Origin: Tepidibacter hydrothermalis
GTDB lineage: Bacteria; Bacillota; Clostridia; Peptostreptococcales; Peptostreptococcaceae
Length of the DNA: 64,000 nucleotides
NCBI RefSeq assembly: GCF_029542625.1
Contig: NZ_CP120733.1
Span: 3,596,001-3,660,000, forward strand
Direction of reading: 5' to 3'
The notes below the pieces were generated by a model. The model searched no databases. It was not told the DNA's origin and was given only the letters and a program-made list of their open reading frames with translations. The position numbers were made by a program, and so were the translations under genes. Positions within the stretch are counted from its first letter, which is position 1. Every line of letters begins with the position of its first letter. Below are positions 1-9,075 of this stretch, one piece after another.

Positions 1-1593
1 TTTATGAGCTAAATTAACTATTTCTTTTAATATATCTTCTTTTTCATACTTTGGAATAAAGTAAAAATCTTTTCCTTTTACGTTAAGATCTAATTTTTCG
101 CCTTTATTTATTTTATGCGCATTAACTACTATCATACTCTCTTTTGCTTGTCTAAATATCTCATCAAGCTTTACAACCTTTATTATATTAGAATCTATTA
201 TATCTTTTAATACATTTCCCGCTCCAACTGATGGAAGTTGGTCTGAATCACCAACTAATATCACTCTTGTTCCAGGCTTTATAGCTTTAAGTAGGTTATA
301 CATAAGTAAAATATCTACCATAGACACCTCATCTATTATAACAACATCTGCATCAAGTTGATCATCTTCGCTCTTCATAAATACCATTTCTTCATCTTCT
401 GATGAATATCCCATTTCAAGTAATCTATGTATTGTCTTAGCTTCTTTACCAGTTGTTTCACTCATCCTCTTTGCAGCTCTTCCGGTTGGTGCTGATAAAT
501 ATATATTCATTTTTAAATTCTCAAATATTTTTATTATAGTATTTATTGTAGTAGTCTTTCCAGTTCCAGGTCCTCCCGTTACTACCATAACTCCTTTTTG
601 TAACGCTTGGATTACAGCTTCCTTTTGATTGTTTGCAAGAGTTATATTATCTTCTTTTTCTATTGAAGATATTTCTTTATCTATATTTAATTTTATATCA
701 TCAAATTCATATTGAGAAAGTTCTATTAATTTCTTACAAACTCCGTTCTCAGATATATAATATGGAATTAAATATATATTATCTTCTACAGGGCCTTTTT
801 CTATTTGAATTTTTTGATCGAGTGCAAGCTTAAATACAATATCTTTTATGTATTCATCGTTTATTTCGAGTAGTTTAGAAGCTTCTTTTATAAGCTTACT
901 CTTAGGCAAGTAAGTATGTCCTTCACTTAGACTTTGAGTTAGTGTATATATTATACCTTGAGATATCCTATCTTTTGAATGACGATCTATACCCATTTTA
1001 GTTGCTATATTATCAGCAAGCTTAAATCCTATTCCTCTTATATCTTCTGCTAGTTTATATGGGTTCGTCTCTACTATCTGAATAGATTTATTTTTATATT
1101 TTTTATATATTTTAAGGCAATAGTTAGGAGTTATTCCATACTTTGATAAACTTATTATTAGGTTTCTAAGTTCCCTATTATCTTGAAAGCTCTTTCCTAT
1201 TGTTTCAGCCTTTTTCTTTCCTATCCCATCTACTTGAGTAAGTTTTTCGGGATTCATTTGTATTATATCAAGTGTATTAAGTCCAAATACATCTACTATT
1301 TTTCTAGCCATTTTAGGCCCTATCCCCTTTATAAGTCCAGCGGATAAATATATATATATTCCTTCCTCCGATTCAGGTGTACAGGGAATAAATGAACTCA
1401 CTTCAAACTGAGGTCCATACATCTTATGATTTATCCACTTTCCATCAAGTTCAATAGTCTCACCTACTGTTATAGTCGGCATACATCCTACTATTGTGAC
1501 TTCATCATTTGAGTGTTCAAGGGCGGCTACTGTATATCCATTATCGTCGTTTTTAAATACAATTTCAACTACCATTCCCTTTATTTTTTCCAT
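1..1593 (-). CDS. recD2: RecD2-type DNA helicase (3' part lies outside the window)
   Basis: Superfamily 1B 5'-3' DNA helicase of the RecD2 (AddAB/RecBC-independent) type, acting in DNA repair. I translated it from the minus strand: 531 codons are open from an ATG with an upstream AGGAGA to the window edge. RecD2 proteins are usually about 700-850 residues, so the C-terminal helicase part is missing only because the window ends. The N-terminal third has helix-hairpin-helix character (GLIKGIGPKMARKIV and a second VDGIGKKKAE). Walker A GGPGTGKTTT lies near residue 339, followed by APTGRAAKRM and the Walker B-like IDEVSMVD, then GDSDQLPSVGAGNVL. It is divergent from the flagellin gene. The family call is firm. 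Confidence 0.93.
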   Translation of the reverse strand, partial: MEKIKGMVVEIVFKNDDNGYTVAALEHSNDEVTIVGCMPTITVGETIELDGKWINHKMYGPQFEVSSFIPCTPESEEGIYIYLSAGLIKGIGPKMARKIVDVFGLNTLDIIQMNPEKLTQVDGIGKKKAETIGKSFQDNRELRNLIISLSKYGITPNYCLKIYKKYKNKSIQIVETNPYKLAEDIRGIGFKLADNIATKMGIDRHSKDRISQGIIYTLTQSLSEGHTYLPKSKLIKEASKLLEINDEYIKDIVFKLALDQKIQIEKGPVEDNIYLIPYYISENGVCKKLIELSQYEFDDIKLNIDKEISSIEKEDNITLANNQKEAVIQALQKGVMVVTGGPGTGKTTTINTIIKIFENLKMNIYLSAPTGRAAKRMSETTGKEAKTIHRLLEMGYSSEDEEMVFMKSEDDQLDADVVIIDEVSMVDILLMYNLLKAIKPGTRVILVGDSDQLPSVGAGNVLKDIIDSNIIKVVKLDEIFRQAKESMIVVNAHKINKGEKLDLNVKGKDFYFIPKYEKEDILKEIVNLAHK

Positions 1594-1691
1594 AGCATCT
1601 TCTCCTAAATAGTTATAATACTACTATTATATCAAAAAATTCGTACTTTAATATTTTACTTTATAATCTTATACATAAATTTCAAATTACA

Positions 1692-1715
1692 TAATCATAT
1701 ATATGATGTCGATAT
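1692..1715 (+). promoter_or_regulatory. possible flagellar sigma (SigD/FliA) promoter of the flagellin gene
   Basis: GTCGATAT at 1708-1715 closely matches the SigD/sigma-28 -10 element GCCGATAT and lies about 104 bp before the flagellin start. The -35 side is poor: the best partner is TAAT at 1692 with a short spacer. The call rests on the -10 match and on knowledge that flagellin genes normally use this sigma factor. Confidence 0.35.
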
Positions 1716-1818
1716 ATATTAAGAATAATATATTATATCAAGGATGATAACGACATTAGTATTATTATTCACAAGTTATATGGAACTAATGTCAGAAAAT
1801 TTCAAGGAGGATAAAAAA

Positions 1819-3561
1819 ATGATAATAAGTCATAACATTAATGCAATTAATTCACACCGGACAATGCATCAAAACATTTTAACACAAAAAAAATCTATTG
1901 AAAAATTATCTTCAGGCCTTAGAATAAACAGAGCTGGAGATGATGCAGCAGGACTTGCAATATCAGAAAAAATGAAATCACAAGTCAGAGGACTAAACCA
2001 AGGCTCTAGGAATATCCAAGATGGAATTAGCTTAATACAAACAGCTGATGGAGGCTTATCAGAAATACATTCTCTTTTACACAGAGGAAGAGAGCTTTCT
2101 GTACAATCATCAAATGACACATTAACTAAAGATGATAGAAATGCTATACAACAAGAAATAAATCAAATAAAAGAAGAGGTAGATAAAATATCTCAAAATA
2201 CTCATTTCAATGGAAAGAAGTTATTAAATAACTTTGTAAGCCCTGGATTATCAAAAGAAAATAATGTAATCAACGGCTTAAAAGATGGATGGCTAGAAGA
2301 AGCTGAAAAAATAATAAAGGATGTATATGGGTTAGAAGGGACAGGAACCAATAATCTCCATATAATACTAGAAGATGATGCCCCATACGGAAGCTTAGCT
2401 TATGTAGGAGGAACGGTAACTGATTTAGAATTACATATAGACTTAGCCGACTTTGACCCAGCAACAGGTGAAAGTGGAGATACTATATTAGGAAAAGGAT
2501 TTTATGCAGATAGAATTATAGCACATGAAATGACCCATGCAGTAATGAATGATAGCTTTGGTGCAGCTAAAATGAATGATTTTCATACAAATAATGCTGT
2601 ATGGTTTGTGGAGGGTACTGCAGAGTTTATTCCAGGATCAGACGAAAGATTAAAAAACGTTATAGGAAATGCTGGTCAAACTGGTATAGACAACACAAAG
2701 TTAGATTCACTAATAAATAGAGCTAAAGACTTATTAAATGGAGCAGCTTGGAGTGGAGATGATACAGATTATTCAGCAGGGTATGTAATATCAAAATTCT
2801 TAGATACGCAGCTTCAAGGAAATGGAAGTGATTTTTCAGCATTAATGACAGCAATAAAATCAGGTGGTGCTACGGCTACAGCTACTTTAAAGACTGAAAT
2901 AGGTAATTTAACAGGACTAGGAAGCTACGCAAACTTTGTAACGGAATTTTCTAAGGCAGGAGCAGGCGGAGCAAATGATTATATTCAAAATACTATAACT
3001 CTAGATTGGGGAGCAGACGAAGTTGATACAGGTTCAATAAAGGGTTCTGACCACTCAGGATTAGACTTAAATGCAGAGAAAGTAATAGATGAGAGTTCAT
3101 CGACATCTAAAGAACAGCCTTTATCTAAATTTAATGTTATATGGCCATCAGTAAAAGAACCAGAACCATTATTAGACCCATTAAAAATACAATCTGGTGC
3201 AAATGCTGGTGATTTTATAGAAATAGATTTAGTAGGAGTAACATCTGAAGCTTTGGATATACACGATATAGATGTTATAGATGAATCAAGTTCATCAATA
3301 GAGAAATTTGATAAAGCAATAAAAACAGTTTCAATGTCAAGGGGGAAGTTCGGAGCATTACAAAATAGATTAGAACATTCTCTAGCTGTAACCTTTAATA
3401 CATCAGAAAACCTAACAGCATCAGAGTCAAGGATAAGAGATGTTGATATGGCAAAAGAGATGATGAAGTATAGTAAAACTAATATATTACAGCAAGCATC
3501 ACAAGCAATGCTATCTCAAGCTAAACAACAACCACAAGCAGTACTTCAACTATTAAGATAA
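1819..3561 (+). CDS. flagellin with internal metallopeptidase domain (flagellinolysin type)
   Basis: 580-residue flagellin filament subunit carrying a zinc-peptidase domain in its variable, surface-exposed region. Residues 1-140 are a classical flagellin N-terminal D0/D1 domain (MIISHNINAINSH, LSSGLRINRAGDDAAGLAIS). The last 85 residues are the C-terminal D1/D0 domain (IRDVDMAKEMMKYSK, QASQAMLSQAKQ). Between them is HEMTH (H236, E237, H240), followed 25-29 residues later by WFVEGTAEF, whose E265 or E269 could be the third zinc ligand. This is the layout of flagellinolysins, whose peptidase domain is related to clostridial collagenases (M9). The start is the ATG after AAGGAGG at 1805, because an upstream in-frame ATG lacks a ribosome site and would disrupt the flagellin N terminus. 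It is a lone gene, convergent with metK. An active peptidase is inferred from motifs only. Confidence 0.93.
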   Translation: MIISHNINAINSHRTMHQNILTQKKSIEKLSSGLRINRAGDDAAGLAISEKMKSQVRGLNQGSRNIQDGISLIQTADGGLSEIHSLLHRGRELSVQSSNDTLTKDDRNAIQQEINQIKEEVDKISQNTHFNGKKLLNNFVSPGLSKENNVINGLKDGWLEEAEKIIKDVYGLEGTGTNNLHIILEDDAPYGSLAYVGGTVTDLELHIDLADFDPATGESGDTILGKGFYADRIIAHEMTHAVMNDSFGAAKMNDFHTNNAVWFVEGTAEFIPGSDERLKNVIGNAGQTGIDNTKLDSLINRAKDLLNGAAWSGDDTDYSAGYVISKFLDTQLQGNGSDFSALMTAIKSGGATATATLKTEIGNLTGLGSYANFVTEFSKAGAGGANDYIQNTITLDWGADEVDTGSIKGSDHSGLDLNAEKVIDESSSTSKEQPLSKFNVIWPSVKEPEPLLDPLKIQSGANAGDFIEIDLVGVTSEALDIHDIDVIDESSSSIEKFDKAIKTVSMSRGKFGALQNRLEHSLAVTFNTSENLTASESRIRDVDMAKEMMKYSKTNILQQASQAMLSQAKQQPQAVLQLLR

Positions 3562-3605
3562 TTCCATAAAAAACTAAATTTATATTTAAATATTATTTTT
3601 CAAAA

Positions 3606-3634
3606 CAAAAGAGGCTTATTCAAGCCTCTTTTTT
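3606..3634. terminator. bidirectional intrinsic terminator between flagellin and metK
   Basis: The stem AGAGGCTT / AAGCCTCT has a 4-nt loop, an A-rich run on the left and T6 on the right. It can therefore end transcription from both convergent genes. Confidence 0.85.
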
Positions 3635-3644
3635 AGTGTTTATA

Positions 3645-4829
3645 TTATTGTAATGCTTCTTTTTTAAGTATTTCAGCCTTATCAGTTCTCTCCCAAGTAA
3701 AGTCAAAATCAGTTCTTCCAAAGTGTCCATAAGCTGCTGTATTTCTGAATACAGGCTTTTTAAGATCTAGATCTCTTATTATAGCTCCTGGTCTTAAGTC
3801 AAAGTGCTTTTTAACAAGTTCTACTAGTATTTCTTCTGAAACTTTACCAGTTCCAAATGTTTCAACCATTATAGATACAGGTTCAGCAACTCCTATTGCA
3901 TAAGCTAGTTCTAATTCACATTTTTTAGCAAGTCCTGCTGCAACTATGTTCTTAGCAACATATCTTGCTGCATAAGCTGCAGATCTGTCAACCTTAGTAG
4001 CATCTTTTCCTGAGAATGCTCCACCACCGTGTCTTGAGTATCCACCGTAAGTATCTACTATTATCTTTCTTCCTGTAAGACCTGCATCTCCACAAGGTCC
4101 TCCTATAACAAATCTTCCTGTTGGGTTAACTAATACTCTAGTATCAATGAATAGATTTTCTGGTATAACAGGCTTTATAACATGCTCTATTAAATCTTTC
4201 TCTATTTGCTCTCTAGTAACATCAGGGCTATGTTGAGTTGATATTAAAACAGTGTCTACTCTTACAACATTATCTCCATCATATTCAACTGTAACCTGAG
4301 TTTTTCCATCCGGTCTTAAGTATTTTAATGTACCATTTTTTCTAACCTCTGATAATCTTCTTGATAATTTGTGAGATAAAGATATAGGCATAGGCATTAA
4401 TTCTTCTGTCTCATCACAAGCAAATCCAAACATTATACCTTGATCTCCTGCTCCTACTGCTTCAACTTCATCTTTCATTGTTCCTTCTTTACTTTCTAGT
4501 GCTTCATCAACTCCCATGGCAATATCCGAAGACTGCTCATCTATAGCAAGAAGTACTGCACAAGTATCTCCATCAAATCCATATTTAGCTCTATCATAAC
4601 CTATTTCTTTAATTCTGTTTCTAACAACTCTTTGAATATCAACATAAGCATTAGTAGATATTTCACCAGATACTAAAACAAGTCCTGTAGTAACTGATGT
4701 CTCACACGCAACTCTTGAATTAGGATCTTTCTCAAGTAATGCATCTAATATTGAATCTGATATTTGATCACATATTTTATCTGGATGTCCCTCTGTAACT
4801 GATTCTGAAGTAAATAATCTTTTAGCCAT
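3645..4829 (-). CDS. metK: S-adenosylmethionine synthetase
   Basis: Makes S-adenosylmethionine from methionine and ATP in the cytoplasm. At 394 residues it is full length for the family. Signature segments are [14 protein letters not shown] near the N terminus (ATP/Mg binding), [12 protein letters not shown] in the middle, and [20 protein letters not shown], the K-containing catalytic loop. The ATG follows GGAGGTATTAAA. Transcription starts at its own consensus promoter (5136-5164) and passes through a SAM-I riboswitch with a terminator, so high SAM should shut the gene off. The stop codon faces the shared terminator with flagellin. Confidence 0.98.
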   Translation of the reverse strand: MAKRLFTSESVTEGHPDKICDQISDSILDALLEKDPNSRVACETSVTTGLVLVSGEISTNAYVDIQRVVRNRIKEIGYDRAKYGFDGDTCAVLLAIDEQSSDIAMGVDEALESKEGTMKDEVEAVGAGDQGIMFGFACDETEELMPMPISLSHKLSRRLSEVRKNGTLKYLRPDGKTQVTVEYDGDNVVRVDTVLISTQHSPDVTREQIEKDLIEHVIKPVIPENLFIDTRVLVNPTGRFVIGGPCGDAGLTGRKIIVDTYGGYSRHGGGAFSGKDATKVDRSAAYAARYVAKNIVAAGLAKKCELELAYAIGVAEPVSIMVETFGTGKVSEEILVELVKKHFDLRPGAIIRDLDLKKPVFRNTAAYGHFGRTDFDFTWERTDKAEILKKEALQ

Positions 4830-4945
4830 TTTAATACCTCCAATTTTTTATTTTTATATTTTGTCCTAAAGCTAAAAAAACTAAAACTCTATGTATTATA
4901 AATAGAGATACGAACTTAACAGCTTTTGGATTGTATGCTTGTATA

Positions 4946-5108
4946 TAAAAAAAAGTTTCTTCCGCAAAGAAGAAACTAATTTATATTTAAATTAGACCTC
5001 ATCTTCCAAAGCTTCGCTTTGTAGGAATTAGCACCATTCTCCATTGCTGGATGGTTGCTGGGTTTCATCGGGCCTATTCCCTCCACCACTCTTAATAAGG
5101 TATTAAGA
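4946..5108 (-). promoter_or_regulatory. SAM-I (S-box) riboswitch with terminator in the metK leader
   Basis: Read on the minus strand, the leader contains the S-box core AGAGTGGTGGAGGGAATAGG, then CCCGATGAAACCCAGCAACC and ATGGTGCTAATTCCTACA, then the small GCGAAGC stem-loop region. It ends in an expression platform: the hairpin GTTTCTTC / GAAGAAAC (4954-4977) followed by T8. SAM binding to the aptamer is known to favour the terminator. Placing it upstream of a SAM synthetase fits feedback control. Confidence 0.96.
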
Positions 5109-5135
5109 ATTATATTCAATTAACTAACTTAGTTC

Positions 5136-5164
5136 ATAATACTATTTTCAGATTTATTTGTCAA
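5136..5164 (-). promoter_or_regulatory. sigma-A promoter of metK
   Basis: TTGACA (5159-5164) and TATTAT (5136-5141) are separated by exactly 17 bp. They lie just upstream of the SAM riboswitch and just past the stop codon of the preceding gene. Confidence 0.8.
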
Positions 5165-5171
5165 TAAATAT

Positions 5172-5615
5172 TTAAGTAAAAGTTAAAGTAATAAAAGAAA
5201 CTATTACTCCAGATAATATATTACCTATAACAATTCCAAGTACAGCATCTTTAATCCTCATATTGAAAACAGAGGCAACCATGGCTGCTGTCCATGTTCC
5301 CGTAGTAGGAAGAGGAATCCCAACAAATAGTATTATACCCAATAATTTTTTTCTCATTATTTTTTCACTATTCTTATTTACCTTATTATCTAAGAAATCT
5401 CCAAGTTTTTTAAAATATCTGTTCTTCTTAAGCCACTTAAGTAAATCCTTAAAAAACATTATCAAAAATGGAGCTGGAACTATAGCTCCTATAACACACG
5501 CTATATAAACATATATCGGATTAAGCTTTTGAACTATTCCAATAGGTATGGCCCCTCTAAGCTCAATTATGGGAACCATTGATATAAGCATCAAATGAAT
5601 GTATTCTGAAATCAT
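5172..5615 (-). CDS. small multidrug-export family membrane protein (COG2426-like)
   Basis: 147-residue integral membrane protein resembling the small multi-drug export family (PF06695/COG2426). The transport function of that family is poorly proven. Visible features are an N-terminal hydrophobic segment with VPIIELRGAIPIG, a second helix with GAIVPAPFLIMFF, a basic cytoplasmic stretch, then GIPLPTTGTWTAAMVAS and a last helix ending in SGVIVSFITLTF. The start is the ATG of MISEYIHL: the upstream in-frame ATG is part of the ribosome site ATGGGGAGGAC itself. It lies upstream of metK, which has its own promoter. No partner gene suggests a substrate. Confidence 0.75.
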   Translation of the reverse strand: MISEYIHLMLISMVPIIELRGAIPIGIVQKLNPIYVYIACVIGAIVPAPFLIMFFKDLLKWLKKNRYFKKLGDFLDNKVNKNSEKIMRKKLLGIILFVGIPLPTTGTWTAAMVASVFNMRIKDAVLGIVIGNILSGVIVSFITLTFT

Positions 5616-5741
5616 TAATATTGTCCTCCCCATTTACAAAATTCAATACATCTATTATATCTTAAAATTTAATACTATTGTAATTGAATTTCTATTATTT
5701 TTAATATAAACTCATTGTATGGATTTAAATATTGTATACAT

Positions 5742-5851
5742 AAAAAAATTCTTCCATGAAGAATCTTAAATGTAAATTTTTTTGAAACTAATAACGGAAT
5801 TTATATTTATCTACAATTTAAATATGAATATAATTTCCTATTCATTATAAC
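5742..5851. repeat. intergenic repeat family B, copy 1 (motif plus palindrome)
   Basis: The left part GAATCTTAAATGTAAATTTT is shared with the copies at 8.84 and 11.56 kb. The right part is an imperfect palindrome running from ATAACGGAATTTATATTTATC to GAATATAATTTCC...ATTCATTAT around a short centre. It occupies the untranslated gap between the small membrane protein and ttcA. Confidence 0.65.
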
Positions 5852-5924
5852 AAAATCTTCAACTTACATTATATTCTTTATAAGGTAAGTTCTTGAATCA
5901 GAATTACATATCGAGGAGTGCAAA

Positions 5925-6644
5925 ATGAAAAAAATAATAGGAAAAGTAAGAAAAGCCTGTGATGATTATAATATGATACAGGATAATGATAAAATAGCAG
6001 TAGGATTTTCAGGAGGAAAAGATAGTATAGCTCTTATATACGCCCTTAAGTTATTTCAAAGATTTTCTCCTAATAAATTTGAACTAGAAGCAATAACTGT
6101 AGACCCTGGATTTGATAATATGAATTTGGATGCTGCTAAAGAATTTTTAAAAGAAATAGATGTACCATACACTATAATCAAAACAGAAATATCTAAAATA
6201 GTATTCGATGAAAGAAAAGAGTCTAACCCCTGTTCATTATGCTCCAAAATGAGAAGAGGAGCTTTAAATGAAGAAGCAAAAAAAAGAGGAATAAATAAAT
6301 TAGCACTAGGACATCACCTTGACGATGGAATATCCACTCTATTTTTAAGTATGTTTTATGAAGGACGAATAAATACATTCAAGCCAGTTACATATCTTGA
6401 CAGAATAGATATCACTACCATAAGACCCTTAATATATATAACAGAAGATATTATAATAGAGTCAGTGAAAAATAATAATCTACCCGTTCTCAAAAGCCCT
6501 TGCCCTGTTGATGGCAAGACAAAGAGGGAATTCGCAAATGACATAGTAGACGATATAGCAACTAAAGTTCCTCATTTTAGAAAAAGAATGCTTAAAGCTA
6601 TGCAAAATAAAGAGCAAATTCAATTGTGGTTTAAACCCGAATAG
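5925..6644 (+). CDS. ttcA: TtcA-family tRNA cytidine-32 2-sulfurtransferase-like protein
   Basis: PP-loop ATPase of the TtcA family, which thiolates tRNA (2-thiocytidine at position 32 in the studied members) using an iron-sulfur cluster. The 239 residues carry the PP-loop SGGKDS at 29-34, the pair C103-x-x-C106 (PCSLCSKMRRG), the family segment LALGHHLDD, and a third cysteine, C193, in SPCPVDG. C103/C106/C193 are the expected cluster ligands. The ATG follows CGAGGAGTGCAAA. It stands alone on the plus strand, flanked by repeat copies on both sides. Exact tRNA substrate in this organism is inferred from the family. Confidence 0.88.
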   Translation: MKKIIGKVRKACDDYNMIQDNDKIAVGFSGGKDSIALIYALKLFQRFSPNKFELEAITVDPGFDNMNLDAAKEFLKEIDVPYTIIKTEISKIVFDERKESNPCSLCSKMRRGALNEEAKKRGINKLALGHHLDDGISTLFLSMFYEGRINTFKPVTYLDRIDITTIRPLIYITEDIIIESVKNNNLPVLKSPCPVDGKTKREFANDIVDDIATKVPHFRKRMLKAMQNKEQIQLWFKPE

Positions 6645-6651
6645 GGTGAAT

Positions 6652-6759
6652 AAAAAATTCGCTTTATGCTAACGCATAGCTCATGTCGCCAACGAGTCCT
6701 ACGGGCTCCGTTGCTTAAAATAATTGATACTGTAGTCCTTTTAGCAATGTTATGTGTAA
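6652..6759 (+). repeat. intergenic repeat family A, copy 1
   Basis: Roughly 110-bp element with the family landmarks ATTCG...CGCTAACGC...GACTCATGTCGCC-like left half, then the core hairpin 6690-6713. CAACGAGTCC pairs with GGGCTCCGTTG (one bulged C, TAC loop). GTTGCTTAAAA and TTAGCAATGTTATG follow. Same orientation as the five other copies. Confidence 0.8.
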
Positions 6760-6809
6760 ATTAAAAACTATATAGTTGCTAATTGACTATACAAAGGAGT
6801 GATTTTTTC

Positions 6810-8837
6810 ATGAATAAAAAACTTATAGGATTTATGTTAGCAGGTTTCTTTATGCTTTCATCTTCAACTAATATATTTGCAAGTTCAATTATACGTGAAA
6901 GTCAAAAAGAAATGATGCTTGCAAATGGCGTAACCTATAAAAATGTATATACTTTCACAGAAAGTGGTATACAAAATGTAAATCTAGTTTACGTAGATTT
7001 AGATAATCCAGACATAAAATTAGATTTATTATTCAATAAAGAAGGATTTCATACAACTCAAAAAGTTAGTGATATGGTAAAAAATGATTCTTTAGATCCT
7101 AATAATGGTGATATACTAGCTGCTATAAATGCTGACTTCTTTAGTATGTCAAAACCAGCATTTTCATTAGGACCTATGGTTAAAGATGGAAAAATTTTAT
7201 CAACACCTCATTATCAAATAAATAAATATTCTACATTCTTAGCTGATAAAAACAAGAATGTATTCTTCAATTACATAAAACCAGATGTTAGTATAACTGA
7301 TTTAACAAAAAATACTCAAATACCAATAGCCGCTATAAACAAACCTAGTAAATATTATGCAAATATAGTAATGTACACAAGTGAATATTACAAAAACTCA
7401 CCAGGAGCTAATGATACTTACTACGATCTTTGTGAAGTAGTTGTGGTAGATGATGTTATTACAGATATAAGATATGGACAACCTCCAGTTGCAATACCTG
7501 ATAATGGCTATGTTCTATTAGCAGCCGGGAATAATGGTCTAACTCTTAGAGATTCTTTCACTGTAGGAGATCAGCTACAATTAAACTCTGCATTTAGCCT
7601 AGATTATCAAAATAATATAGACCTTGCAGTAGGGGGAGGAAGTTTAATTTTAAAAGACGGAGAGCTATATCCTCCAACACAAAAAGTTTCTGGAAAAAGC
7701 CAAAGGTCTGCAATAGGTGTAACTTACGATAATAAACTTATCCTATTTACAACAGACGGAAGACTTCCTAACGTCATAGGAATGAAAGAAGAAGATGTTG
7801 CTAATTATATGAAATCTTTAGGTTGTAAAGATGCTATGCTTTTCGATGGTGGAGGATCTACTGAGCTTATCGTAAATGATAAAATAGTAAACAACCTCGT
7901 AGGTGGAGCCGAAAGAAGAATTGTTGATTCTTTAGCTATTAAATCAATGGCTCAAAAAGACGAATTTTCATCTATTCAAGCATTCATAGACAATGATTTT
8001 GGATATGTTAATGATAAGTTCAAACTTACTGTAAATACATTTGATTCAGACCTTGATCCACTTAATATACCTATTGAAAATATGAATTTTAGCGTATCTG
8101 GAATAGAAGGAACATTTAATAAAAACATATTTACTCCAACTAGTGCAGGTGAAGGTATTATCCATGTAGAATATGGAAATAAAGATGCTTCTATCCCTGT
8201 ATCTATAGTTGGAAAATCCAATACAGACCCTAATTTAGTAGATGAATTAGGAGATAAAGGAATAAACATAGCCTTTTTAAGCGATATGAATAAAACAAAC
8301 ACATTACTTGATAATTTAATTCATGCACAGTATAAAGAAGATATAGAAAAAAATGCAGATAATTTATTCTTATTATCTAATTCAAATACAGGATTTGATC
8401 AAAACTTGAATAAGCCCCACTACAATTTTAACGGATCTTATTCAAGTCAAGTTGTAGATAACAACCTTATAGTAAATCTTAATAGCTCAAACGGAGGATT
8501 CTTTAAATCTGCTGGTCAATGGGATTTCTTTAGAAACTCACTGAACACTACACTTGACAACGTATTTATAGTTCTTAATTCTAAAGAATCCTTAAAAGTA
8601 AAAGACGAAGCATCTGAATTTAAAAGATCTTTACATGAAGCTTCAAAGAATAAAAATATATATGTTATTTATAGAGGAAATGATTTCAATCAAACAGTAG
8701 AAAATAATGTAAGGTTTATAAGTATACCAGACTATAAAGATGTATATAAAGATAACTTGTTAAATGATTGCAGATACCTTTTAATTAATATAGATGGCAC
8801 AGATATAAAATACACTTATAAAAAAGTTCTTCTTTAG
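6810..8837 (+). CDS. secreted protein with phosphodiester glycosidase (NAGPA/DUF2233) domain
   Basis: 675-residue exported protein. The N terminus is a clear signal peptide (MNKKLIGFMLAGFFMLSSS, cut near IFAS). Residues about 40-375 form a phosphodiester glycosidase (NAGPA) domain: AAINADFFS, LGPMVKDGKI, AVGGGSLILKDGE, GKSQRSAIGVTYDNKLILFTTDGR and the hallmark DAMLFDGGGSTELIV. This fold removes sugars attached through phosphodiester bonds; bacterial substrates such as wall glycopolymers are plausible but unproven. The remaining 300 residues begin with a likely beta-sandwich and end in a domain I do not recognise. The start is the ATG 10 nt after AAAGGAGTG. It is monocistronic, between repeat copies A1 and B2. 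Confidence 0.85.
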   Translation: MNKKLIGFMLAGFFMLSSSTNIFASSIIRESQKEMMLANGVTYKNVYTFTESGIQNVNLVYVDLDNPDIKLDLLFNKEGFHTTQKVSDMVKNDSLDPNNGDILAAINADFFSMSKPAFSLGPMVKDGKILSTPHYQINKYSTFLADKNKNVFFNYIKPDVSITDLTKNTQIPIAAINKPSKYYANIVMYTSEYYKNSPGANDTYYDLCEVVVVDDVITDIRYGQPPVAIPDNGYVLLAAGNNGLTLRDSFTVGDQLQLNSAFSLDYQNNIDLAVGGGSLILKDGELYPPTQKVSGKSQRSAIGVTYDNKLILFTTDGRLPNVIGMKEEDVANYMKSLGCKDAMLFDGGGSTELIVNDKIVNNLVGGAERRIVDSLAIKSMAQKDEFSSIQAFIDNDFGYVNDKFKLTVNTFDSDLDPLNIPIENMNFSVSGIEGTFNKNIFTPTSAGEGIIHVEYGNKDASIPVSIVGKSNTDPNLVDELGDKGINIAFLSDMNKTNTLLDNLIHAQYKEDIEKNADNLFLLSNSNTGFDQNLNKPHYNFNGSYSSQVVDNNLIVNLNSSNGGFFKSAGQWDFFRNSLNTTLDNVFIVLNSKESLKVKDEASEFKRSLHEASKNKNIYVIYRGNDFNQTVENNVRFISIPDYKDVYKDNLLNDCRYLLINIDGTDIKYTYKKVLL

Positions 8838-8922
8838 AATAATCTTAAATGTAAACTTTTTTAAAAACTCTAAAGGGAAGTATATTTATCTACAAGTTAC
8901 AAATAAATATACTTCCCTTTAT
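8836..8922. repeat. intergenic repeat family B, copy 2 with an 18-bp perfect palindrome
   Basis: It starts at the stop codon of the glycosidase gene with AATCTTAAATGTAAACTTTT. It continues into perfect inverted arms AAAGGGAAGTATATTTAT (8872-8889) and ATAAATATACTTCCCTTT (8903-8920). It may double as an RNA 3'-end stabiliser; there is no T-run for a normal terminator. Confidence 0.7.
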
Positions 8923-9075
8923 GACACTTCTATTTTAACTGAATTTTCAATTATTTTATTTTTTTCGAGAACCTTATCATAGTTTTGAGCATAATATGTA
9001 ATATGAGGAAGTGTAGATTTAAACTTTCTCATATTTTTTTATTTTCTCCATATAATTAATTAGGAGGTGCTATCT

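Noticed and set aside
1744-1818. 25-codon N-terminal extension of the flagellin
   Set aside because: No ribosome site before the upstream ATG, a strong AAGGAGG precedes the internal ATG, and flagellin N termini are invariant.
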